The notes beneath the pieces are model-generated. The model made no database searches, had not been told where the DNA came from, and saw only the letters and a list, made by a program, of their open reading frames with translations. This document shows positions 45,686-52,238 of a DNA stretch of 64,000 nucleotides, piece after piece. Numbering within the stretch: the stretch's first letter is position 1; the number at the start of each line of letters is the position of its first letter. The stretch covers positions 49,473 through 113,472 of the forward strand of contig JAAESX010000255.1 in NCBI GenBank assembly GCA_024228935.1, written 5' to 3'. The stretch is from Pseudomonadota bacterium (GTDB lineage: Bacteria > Myxococcota_A > UBA796 > CAJQPC01). Position numbers and translations under genes: made by a program.

Positions 45686-45691
45686 TACGCT
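45686..45691 (+). promoter_or_regulatory. -10-like hexamer TACGCT for a leaderless start
   Basis: TACGCT ends 6 nt before ATG 45698 and begins 2 nt after the receptor gene's stop, so the next gene may have its own promoter in addition to read-through. Confidence 0.42.
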
Positions 45692-45697
45692 CCACAC

Positions 45698-46924
45698 ATG
45701 CTGTGGCTCCTCGCCTGCGCGGGCACCGAGCCCGCCCCGGACACGACGCCGACCTGGACCGAGGACGTCCAGCCCTTGTTCGCGGAGCACTGCGCTGCGT
45801 GCCATGCGAGCGCCGGTCTGGCCGGCTTTCCGCTCGACACCTACGACGAGGTCATCGCGCTGGCCTCGGTCGTCGCGACGTCGGTCGAGGACCGGTCGAT
45901 GCCGCCGTTCCTGGCGGACAACAGCGGCGAGTGCACGACGTACTCCCCGGCGCGCTGGCTCACCGAGGACGAGATCGCCACGGTGGTGGACTGGGTCGAC
46001 GGCGACACCCCGTACGGGCCGGAGCTCGAGCCGGTGGAGCCCACCCCGGTCCAGGACCTCGAGGCGACGCACGTCTTCACCACGGCGCAGCCCTACACGC
46101 CGACCTTCGAGGGCTGGGACGACTGGCGCTGCTTCGTGGTCGAGCCCGGCCTCGAGCAGGACATGTTCCTGCGCGCCTACCAGGTCGTCCCCCAGAACCG
46201 CGACATGGTCCACCACGTGGCCATCTTCAAGCCGATCAGCGACCTGTCGGCGGCCCAGGTCCGGAGCTTCGACCCCGACGGCGAGGGCTACCGCTGCTTC
46301 GGCGGCGCCAACACCCAGGCCGGGCTGTGGGCCATCTGGTCGCCGGGTCAGGACGTGTACCGACTCCCGGGGGAAGCCGGCGTGCCGATCGAGGCCGGCA
46401 TGCCGCTGGTCCTGCAGTTCCACTACGCGCCCGTCGAAGGCGAGGTCCCGGCCGAGCTGACCGAGGTCCGCGTCGAGCTGACCACGGACGCTCCACCGCT
46501 GCTGCCGCTTTGGGTCCTGAACGACGACTTCGAGCTCGACCCCGACACCCCCAACAACGCCGACAGCCAGTCACGCACCCTGCGCGAGATGATGCAGGAG
46601 CTCGGCTGGGACGACTACGCCGAGAGCAACGTGGCCCTGCACGGCGTCGGCGGTCACATGCACCTGATGGGCACCTCGCTGCGGGCCGAGGTCCAGAAGT
46701 CCACCGGCGACGAGTGCCTGATGGACATCAAGCGCTGGGACTACGACTGGCACGACATCTACATGCTCGAGGAGCCGATCTCCGCCGGGCCCGACGACGT
46801 CGTCAACATCGACTGCACCTGGGACACCACCGGGCGGGACGAGCCCGTGTACTGGGGCGACGACATCGAGGACGAGATGTGCACCATCCTCGTGCTCGCC
46901 GAGCCGACCGATCCCCCCCAGTGA
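45698..46924 (+). CDS. Lipoprotein with cytochrome c motif and PHM-like copper monooxygenase domain
   Basis: A 408-residue lipoprotein (MLWLLAC, Cys7). The heme motif CAACH is at residues 32-36 with a likely axial Met in RSMPPF. The rest resembles the copper type II ascorbate-dependent monooxygenase (PHM) fold: MVHHVAIFKP, FHYAP, GGHMHLMGTSLR, RWDYDWHDIYMLEEP. Together the layout suggests a surface redox enzyme, with the heme passing electrons to copper. Cytochrome-c/PHM fusions of this type are common in Myxococcota and marine bacteria, but their substrates are unknown. It follows the iron-uptake operon and its stop overlaps the next start (GTGA). Confidence 0.82.
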   Translation: MLWLLACAGTEPAPDTTPTWTEDVQPLFAEHCAACHASAGLAGFPLDTYDEVIALASVVATSVEDRSMPPFLADNSGECTTYSPARWLTEDEIATVVDWVDGDTPYGPELEPVEPTPVQDLEATHVFTTAQPYTPTFEGWDDWRCFVVEPGLEQDMFLRAYQVVPQNRDMVHHVAIFKPISDLSAAQVRSFDPDGEGYRCFGGANTQAGLWAIWSPGQDVYRLPGEAGVPIEAGMPLVLQFHYAPVEGEVPAELTEVRVELTTDAPPLLPLWVLNDDFELDPDTPNNADSQSRTLREMMQELGWDDYAESNVALHGVGGHMHLMGTSLRAEVQKSTGDECLMDIKRWDYDWHDIYMLEEPISAGPDDVVNIDCTWDTTGRDEPVYWGDDIEDEMCTILVLAEPTDPPQ

Positions 46925-47387
46925 CCCGACGCCCGGTGGCGGGCTGCTGCACCCGATCCCGGTGCTCGCGATCCTGGTGCTCGCGCTCAACGACCAGCTC
47001 CTGAAGGACGCGTGCCCGGGCTTCGTCACGGGCAAGCTCTCGGACGTCGCCGGCATGGCGTTCTTCCCGCTGCTGCTCCAGGCCGGCCTCGAGGTCGTCC
47101 AGGATCGCCTGGGGGACTGGACGCCCTCGCGCCGCGTGCTGGTCATCGCGAGCATCGCCACCGGTCTCTACTTCGGCGGGATCCAGGTCCTCGACCCGCT
47201 CGCCGACAGCTACCGCTACGGGCTGGCCGCACTCCAGTGGCCGTTCCGTGCGCTGCTCGCCGGTTCGTGGGTAGACCTCGCCCCGGTGCACCTGGTGCAG
47301 GACCCGACCGATCTGCTGACGCTGCCCGCGCTGGGCCTGGCGGTCTGGGCCGGCTGGAAGCGCACCTCGACGAAGCGCGAACCTTAA
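46921..47387 (+). CDS. Membrane protein with VTGKLSDVAG motif, frameshifted at 46925-46927
   Basis: The coding frame seen from 46962 starts abruptly with LAILVLALNDQLLK. Upstream the same frame reads PTPGGGLLHPIPV but has no start codon. GTG 46921, overlapping the previous stop as GTGA, is one base out of frame. One more C in CCC (46925-46927) gives MTPTPGGGLLHPIPVLAILVLALND, a good N terminus, and 155 residues in total. About four membrane helices are predicted. NDQLLK and VTGKLSDVAGMAFFPLLLQ are conserved in a small integral membrane family of unknown function. Confidence 0.65.
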
Positions 47388-47428
47388 CGACGGGCAGGTG
47401 TCAGGCCTCCTGGAGAGTGGAGGTCCGA

Positions 47429-48181
47429 TTGTTCAAGCCCCGCACGACCCGCACCCCTCGCTCGCGACAGGCCGGCGCCGCCATGATCGCGACCCTGCTC
47501 TTCGGCTCGGCGATCGCGCTCGCCGCGATGGGCGGCTCCCAGACGATCTCCGAGGTGCCCGCCGAGTTCGAGCCCCTGGTGTTCCTCGAGCTGGACGCCG
47601 CCCCCGCGAGCGCTCCGCCCGGCCCCATCGACGAGCCCCCCGGTGGCGCCGTGACCGAGTTCGCCGAGGTGGCCGAGGAGATCACCGAGGAGCCCGAGGT
47701 CACCGAGGTCACCGAGGAGATCACGGAAGAACCGGAGATCACCGAGGAGCCCGAGGTCACCGAGGACGCGATCGCCGACCTGGACGTCGGGAACGGCATC
47801 CTCGAGGACGGCCGAGGCGGCGGGGGCGGCACCGATCCCGAGGGCACCGGCACCTGCAAGGTGAACTGCGGCGACGGCACGGGCGGAGGCGGTGGCTACA
47901 AGGCGGTCCATGTCTCCCAGCTCCGGGTGAAGCGCCAGATCTCCCCCGTGATGCCCGTCCGCGCGCGCTCCGAGCTGGGCGCCGGCGACCACGCGTGTCG
48001 TGTCCGCCTGTACGTGAGCGACGAGGGCAAGGTCGACTCGGTCGAGCTCGACGCATGCCCCCAGTCCCTGCAGGCGTCGACGCTGAAGACGCTTCGGAAG
48101 TGGACGTTCGAGCCCCTGATGATCGACGACTCGCCCCGCGCCGCGACGGCCGTGGTGAACGTCGTCTTCCGGGTGGACTGA
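47429..48181 (+). CDS. TonB-like energy transducer protein
   Basis: A 250-residue protein. TTG 47429 is preceded by GGAGG at 5 nt, which decides the start. Order: a basic cytoplasmic N terminus (FKPRTTRTPRSRQ), one membrane anchor (AAMIATLLFGSAIALAAMGG), then an acidic repeat TEEPEVTE/ITEEPEITEE, a Gly-rich linker, and a TonB C-terminal domain (ISPVMPVRARSELGAGDHACRVRLYVSDEGKVDSVEL). The acidic linker replaces the usual Pro/Lys periplasm-spanning segment. It is followed by a second TonB paralogue, ExbB and two ExbD. Confidence 0.82.
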   Translation: MFKPRTTRTPRSRQAGAAMIATLLFGSAIALAAMGGSQTISEVPAEFEPLVFLELDAAPASAPPGPIDEPPGGAVTEFAEVAEEITEEPEVTEVTEEITEEPEITEEPEVTEDAIADLDVGNGILEDGRGGGGGTDPEGTGTCKVNCGDGTGGGGGYKAVHVSQLRVKRQISPVMPVRARSELGAGDHACRVRLYVSDEGKVDSVELDACPQSLQASTLKTLRKWTFEPLMIDDSPRAATAVVNVVFRVD

Positions 48182-48221
48182 TCGGCCCGCGATGGGGACA
48201 ACCGTTTGACAGGGTCCCGGT

Positions 48222-48227
48222 TATAGT
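48222..48227 (+). promoter_or_regulatory. Candidate -10 element TATAGT of the tonB-exbBD run
   Basis: TATAGT lies 36 nt before ATG 48264, in the 82-bp gap after the first tonB gene, and would put the transcript start near 48234. A TTGACA at 48206-48211 is only 10 bp away, too close to be its -35. Confidence 0.35.
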
Positions 48228-48263
48228 CCGGCGTCTTGCCCCCTCCTGCTGGGATCCGGGGCC

Positions 48264-49004
48264 ATGGAGAGACCGCAGTTGTTCGCCACCATCGGCCGCG
48301 CCCGCAAGGTCAATCGTCGTCGCCAGGCTGGTTCCTGGCTGATGTCGCTGATGCTGCTCGCCAGCTCGGGCGGCGCGTTCGTCTTCACCGGCGGCCAGGT
48401 CGTCGAAGAGATCGAGGACGACGAGCCGATCGAGGTCACCTTCATCGACGACGCCGCCCCTCCGCCTCCCCCGCCCCCTCCGCCTCCCGCCGGTGCTGAA
48501 AAGCAGGAAGAGGAAGAAGAGGAGGAGGAGGAAGAAGAGGAAGAGGAGGAGGAAGAAGAGGAGGTCGAGGTCGAGGAGCTCGAGGAAGACATCCCCGACC
48601 CGGTCGACACCGAACAAGCCGCTGGCGAGCCCGGCGGGATGGAAGGCGGCGTCGAGGGCGGCGTCGAAGGAGGCGTCGTCGGTGGCGTCATCGGAGGCGT
48701 CCTGGGCGGCCAGCTCGGCGGCGACCTCACGAGCGTCCACTGGACCCAGGTGCGACCGAAGAAGCAGGTCTCTCCCAAGATGCCCAAGTCCGCCAAGGAA
48801 CTCGGCATGGAAGGCGACTGCAAGGTCCGCGTGATGATCGACGAGAAGGGCAAGGTCTACGACTGGAAGTTCGAGGCCTGTCCGAAGGTCTTCCAGGAAG
48901 CCGTCGACGAGGTCATGCCCAAGAACAGCTTCTACCCCTACAAGGTCGACGGCGTCGCCAAAAAGACGACGTTCGTCTTCAACTTCAAGTTCGTACTCAA
49001 GTGA
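48264..49004 (+). CDS. TonB-like energy transducer with poly-Glu linker
   Basis: A 246-residue TonB paralogue: basic N terminus (RARKVNRRRQ), one membrane helix (SWLMSLMLLASSGGAFVFTGG), then ten prolines, AGAEKQ, nineteen consecutive glutamates, a Gly-rich repeat (GGVEGGVEGGVVGG), and a TonB C-terminal domain with QVSPKMPKSAKELGMEGDCKVRV and DEKGKVYDWKFEACP. The poly-Glu segment uses mixed GAA and GAG codons, so it is not a simple slippage tract. It probably spans the periplasm to contact the TonB-dependent receptor encoded at 42588. The ExbB gene starts 3 bp after its stop. Confidence 0.82.
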   Translation: MERPQLFATIGRARKVNRRRQAGSWLMSLMLLASSGGAFVFTGGQVVEEIEDDEPIEVTFIDDAAPPPPPPPPPPAGAEKQEEEEEEEEEEEEEEEEEEEVEVEELEEDIPDPVDTEQAAGEPGGMEGGVEGGVEGGVVGGVIGGVLGGQLGGDLTSVHWTQVRPKKQVSPKMPKSAKELGMEGDCKVRVMIDEKGKVYDWKFEACPKVFQEAVDEVMPKNSFYPYKVDGVAKKTTFVFNFKFVLK

Positions 49005-49007
49005 GCC

Positions 49008-49709
49008 ATGTCCTTTGATCTCCAGCACATCTGGGAAGCCTCCACTCCCCAGACCCTGACCATCCTGGCGATGCTCTTCATCATGGGCATCCTCTCGATC
49101 TACGTGGCCATCGAGCGCTTCGTGACGCTCAAGAAGGCGACCGACCAGAGTCGGGACCTCGCCGAGGCGCTCAGCAAGCCCATGGCGGACGGCGACGTCG
49201 CGGCCGGCCACAAGCTCTGCGGTGAAGCGCGGTACAAGGCCAGCTACCTGGGCCACCTGATGGGCGCCGCCCTGAAGGAGCTCGATGTCCGCTTCGACCG
49301 CCACGGCGTCGATGCGGCCGAGCGCGCCATCGAGCGCCAGAACATCCAGGAGCAGCTCGACCTGCGCAAGGGGATGAACATCCTCGCGACGGTCGGCTCG
49401 ACCGCGCCGTTCGTCGGCCTCGTCGGAACGATCTTCGGGATCATCAACGCGTTCTCGGCCATGGCCGAGGCCGGCGGTGGTGGACTGGGCAGCGTCTCCG
49501 CCGGTATCGCCGAGGCGCTCGTCGCCACGGCCATCGGCATCTTCGTCGCCATCGTCGGTGTGTGGTTCTTCAACTACTTCACCGCGCGCCTCGAGCGCAT
49601 CGACAACGACATCCAGATCTCCGTCGCCGAGTTCCGCGACTGGGCCGAGAAGCAGCTGCTCACGGACGGCGACGAGCCCCCGACCGAGCAGGTCCTCGCC
49701 ACCAAGTAG
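49008..49709 (+). CDS. MotA/TolQ/ExbB family proton channel protein
   Basis: A 233-residue ExbB/TolQ-like protein with three membrane helices: near 17-37, around 120-145 (NILATVGSTAPFVGLVGTIFGIINAF, the family signature) and about 165-190 (ALVATAIGIFVAIVGVWFFNYF). With the two ExbD proteins downstream it forms the proton-driven motor that energises TonB. The lack of Tol-Pal genes nearby and the presence of TonB genes upstream favour ExbB over TolQ. Confidence 0.92.
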   Translation: MSFDLQHIWEASTPQTLTILAMLFIMGILSIYVAIERFVTLKKATDQSRDLAEALSKPMADGDVAAGHKLCGEARYKASYLGHLMGAALKELDVRFDRHGVDAAERAIERQNIQEQLDLRKGMNILATVGSTAPFVGLVGTIFGIINAFSAMAEAGGGGLGSVSAGIAEALVATAIGIFVAIVGVWFFNYFTARLERIDNDIQISVAEFRDWAEKQLLTDGDEPPTEQVLATK

Positions 49710-49718
49710 GGAGCGGTC

Positions 49719-50141
49719 GTGGGTGCCAAGGTCGGAGGAGACAAGGGCGGTCCCGTCAATGAGATCAACGTCACACCGTTGATCGACGTGGTCCTCGTCC
49801 TCCTCATCATCTTCATGGTCGTCACGCCGATGCTCTCCTCGGGCATCGACGTCACGCTCCCTGATGCGAAGAAGACGACGCAGGCGCAGGACAACGGCCA
49901 GCACCTGGTCCTGTCCATCGACGCGGAAGGCGACATCTACCTGGACCGTGATCAGGTCGAGCTGGAGAACCTCATCGACGAGGTCAACGCCAGCTACCGC
50001 AAGGACCCGTCCAAGGTCATCCTCATCAAGGGCGACGCCGGACTGCACTACCTCGAGGTCCGTCAGGTGATGGACGAGCTCGCCGAGGGCGGCTGGCCGA
50101 ACCAGCTGCTCGCCGTCGAGAAGATCAAGGAGGACGAGTAG
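49719..50141 (+). CDS. ExbD/TolR family biopolymer transport protein
   Basis: A 140-residue protein: short cytoplasmic N terminus, one membrane helix (NVTPLIDVVLVLLIIFMVVTP) with the essential Asp at residue 23, and a periplasmic domain (HLVLSIDAEGDIYLDRDQV). GTG start at 49719. A second ExbD gene begins directly at the next base after its stop, and the first 30 residues of the two are nearly identical, so this is a tandem duplication. Confidence 0.92.
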   Translation: MGAKVGGDKGGPVNEINVTPLIDVVLVLLIIFMVVTPMLSSGIDVTLPDAKKTTQAQDNGQHLVLSIDAEGDIYLDRDQVELENLIDEVNASYRKDPSKVILIKGDAGLHYLEVRQVMDELAEGGWPNQLLAVEKIKEDE

Positions 50142-50612
50142 GTGGGTGCCAAGGTCGGAGGCAGCAAGGGTGGCGCGAACAGCGACATCAACGTCACGCC
50201 GTTGATCGACGTCGTCCTCGTCCTGCTCATCATCTTCATGGTCCTGACGCCGCGGACGATCGAGGAGATCACCGCGTCGCTGCCCTCGAAGACCGAGACG
50301 AAGAAGAAGCAGGACGACAAGAACGACCAGCTTCTGGTCGCCGTCTACGAGGATGGGAGCGCCGCGCTCAACCTCAAGAAGATGGACGACCGTGAGCTCT
50401 GGGATCAGCTCCGGAAGCGCCTTCGCGCCAAGGAGAAGAAGGTCGTCTTCGTCGACGCCCACCCGAACCTCGAGTTCGGTCGGGTCGTGTCGATGATGGA
50501 CCTCGCCAAGGACGCCGGCGCCGACCGGGTCGGTCTCGCGCGGATCAAGGACGAAGGGCCCAAAGCGCCCGAAGGCGACGCTGCCGCCGTCCCACCTGCT
50601 CCCGAGGAGTAG
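50142..50612 (+). CDS. ExbD/TolR family biopolymer transport protein, second copy
   Basis: A 156-residue paralogue of the preceding protein. The membrane helix NVTPLIDVVLVLLIIFMVLTP again has Asp23. The periplasmic part differs (TASLPSKTETKKKQDD, LLVAVYEDGSAALNLKKM) and there is a Pro/Ala/Glu tail. GTG start with no gap to the upstream stop. Two different ExbD subunits may make a mixed dimer or serve the two TonB proteins. Confidence 0.9.
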   Translation: MGAKVGGSKGGANSDINVTPLIDVVLVLLIIFMVLTPRTIEEITASLPSKTETKKKQDDKNDQLLVAVYEDGSAALNLKKMDDRELWDQLRKRLRAKEKKVVFVDAHPNLEFGRVVSMMDLAKDAGADRVGLARIKDEGPKAPEGDAAAVPPAPEE

Positions 50613-50614
50613 CC

Positions 50615-51454
50615 GTGTCGCTCCAGATGGGGTCCCTCGAGGCCTGGGCCGCGCCGCGTCGCGAGGCCCTGAACGCTCGCCTCGAGGCGCTGTTCGCCGA
50701 CGCGTGGCCGGCGCCATTCACCGCGATGGCCCAGCACCCGCTGCGCACCGGCGGCAAGCGCATGCGGCCCCTGATGGTCATCGGCGCCTTCGAGGCCGTC
50801 GGTGGCACCGACCTGGAACAGGTCTGGCCCGCGGCGATGGCGCTGGAGCTGGTGCACACCTACTCGCTGGTGCACGACGACATGCCCTGCATGGACGACG
50901 ACGACGAGCGCCGCGGCAAGCCCACGACGCACATCGTGCACGGCGACGCGATGGCGCTCCTGGTCGGCGACGCGCTGCTGACCGAGGCCTTCCGCCTGCT
51001 CGGCGACCACGGCGACGCCAGGATGGTGCTCGAGCTGGCCCAGGCGGCCGGCTACCACGGGATGATCGGCGGCCAGGTGAGCGACCTGGGCGGCGGCGGA
51101 CCGGTCACGGACGTCGAGACGCTGACCCGCCTGCACGCGAACAAGACCGGCAAGCTCTTCCGCTGCGCCGTGCGACTGGGCGCGCTCGCTGGTGACGCCA
51201 GCAACTCGCAGATCGCGACGCTCACGCGGTTCGCCGAGCACTTCGGCTTCGCCTTCCAGTTGGCCGACGACGTGCTCGACGCGGACGAGGACGCCGGCGA
51301 GGACGGTCCGCCCAGCTTCGTGAAGCTCATGGGCCTGGACGAGACCCGTCGCCGGGCCGCGCTCGAGACGAAGGAGGCACTGACGGCGCTCTCCGGGATG
51401 AACGCTGAGCCCCTGGCTGGCCTCGCGTCCTACAACCTGTCCCGGAAGCTGTGA
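50615..51454 (+). CDS. ispA: Polyprenyl synthetase, farnesyl/geranylgeranyl diphosphate synthase family
   Basis: A 279-residue trans-isoprenyl diphosphate synthase that condenses isopentenyl diphosphate with allylic diphosphates for quinone, carotenoid and undecaprenyl lipids. The GGKRMRP motif is followed by the first Asp-rich region HDDMPCMDDDDERRGKPTTH and the second LADDVLD. The DDxxxxD insert and a length near 280-300 suggest the bacterial farnesyl type. GTG start 3 nt after the exbD stop, and it overlaps tlyA by GTGA, so it is part of a longer operon. Confidence 0.9.
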   Translation: MSLQMGSLEAWAAPRREALNARLEALFADAWPAPFTAMAQHPLRTGGKRMRPLMVIGAFEAVGGTDLEQVWPAAMALELVHTYSLVHDDMPCMDDDDERRGKPTTHIVHGDAMALLVGDALLTEAFRLLGDHGDARMVLELAQAAGYHGMIGGQVSDLGGGGPVTDVETLTRLHANKTGKLFRCAVRLGALAGDASNSQIATLTRFAEHFGFAFQLADDVLDADEDAGEDGPPSFVKLMGLDETRRRAALETKEALTALSGMNAEPLAGLASYNLSRKL

Positions 51455-52194
51455 AGAAGCAGCGGCTGGACGTGCTCCTCGTCGAGCGCGGCCTGGCTCC
51501 CTCTCGCGAGAAGGCTCGGGCCCGGATCCTCGCGGGACTCGTCCTCGTGAACGACAGCGAGGTCAGCAAGGCCGGCCACAAGGTGCCCGTCGAGGCGGAG
51601 CTGCGCCTGCGGGAAGGCGCCATCCAGAAGTTCGTCGGGCGCGGCGGACACAAGCTCGAAGGCGCGCTCGAGGACTTCCCCGATGTGCGGGTCGAGGGGC
51701 GCGTCTGCGCCGACCTGGGGGCCAGCACCGGCGGGTTCACGGACTGCCTGCTCCAGCGCGGCGCCACGCGGGTCTACGCGATCGACGTGGGGTACGGCCA
51801 GCTGGCGTGGAGGCTCCGACAGGACGACCGGGTCGAGGTCATGGAGCGCACCAATGCACGGCACCTGGAGTCGCTTCCCGAGCCGATCGAGCTCGTGGTC
51901 GGGGACCTGTCCTTCATCTCGCTCAGCAAGGTCCTGCCGGCCATCCGACGCATCACGGCGCCGGGCGGGGACTGCGTCTTGCTGGTGAAGCCGCAGTTCG
52001 AGCTCGGCCCGGGCGCGGTCAAGGGTGGCGTCGTGCGCGATCCGGCCCAGCGCCTCGCGGCGGTCGAGCAGGTGCTCGCCGATGCCCGCACCCACGGCTT
52101 CGAAGCGCTCGGGCACACCGAGAGCAAGCTGCCCGGCGCGAAGAAGGGCAACATCGAGCAGCTGATCTGGATCCGGGCGCCCGAGCCCACCTGA
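51451..52194 (+). CDS. tlyA: TlyA family rRNA 2'-O-methyltransferase
   Basis: A 247-residue protein with an N-terminal S4 RNA-binding domain (LLVERGLAPSREKARARILAGLVLVN) and an FtsJ/RrmJ-type methyltransferase domain. The SAM-binding motif is ADLGASTGGFTDCLL, followed by VYAIDVGYGQLAW. GDLSFISLSKVL and LLVKPQFELG complete the family pattern. TlyA proteins methylate 16S (and in some species 23S) rRNA ribose; older annotation as haemolysin is historical. Start GTG overlaps the ispA stop. Confidence 0.92.
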   Translation: MKKQRLDVLLVERGLAPSREKARARILAGLVLVNDSEVSKAGHKVPVEAELRLREGAIQKFVGRGGHKLEGALEDFPDVRVEGRVCADLGASTGGFTDCLLQRGATRVYAIDVGYGQLAWRLRQDDRVEVMERTNARHLESLPEPIELVVGDLSFISLSKVLPAIRRITAPGGDCVLLVKPQFELGPGAVKGGVVRDPAQRLAAVEQVLADARTHGFEALGHTESKLPGAKKGNIEQLIWIRAPEPT

Positions 52195-52207
52195 GCGTCC
52201 CAGCGGC

Positions 52208-52213
52208 TACACT
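52208..52213 (+). promoter_or_regulatory. -10-like hexamer TACACT upstream of the MopE-like gene
   Basis: TACACT lies 25 nt before GTG 52239, and GGAGG (52230-52234) stands 4 nt before the start. Unlike many neighbours, this gene therefore seems to have a normal leader. Confidence 0.35.
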
Positions 52214-52238
52214 CCCGACTCGAGGAGACGGAGGTTCC

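Noticed and set aside
48206..48227. TTGACA followed by TATAGT as a complete promoter
   Set aside because: The spacer is only 10 bp, far from the 16-18 bp needed, so the two cannot form one standard promoter. TATAGT alone was kept as a weak candidate.
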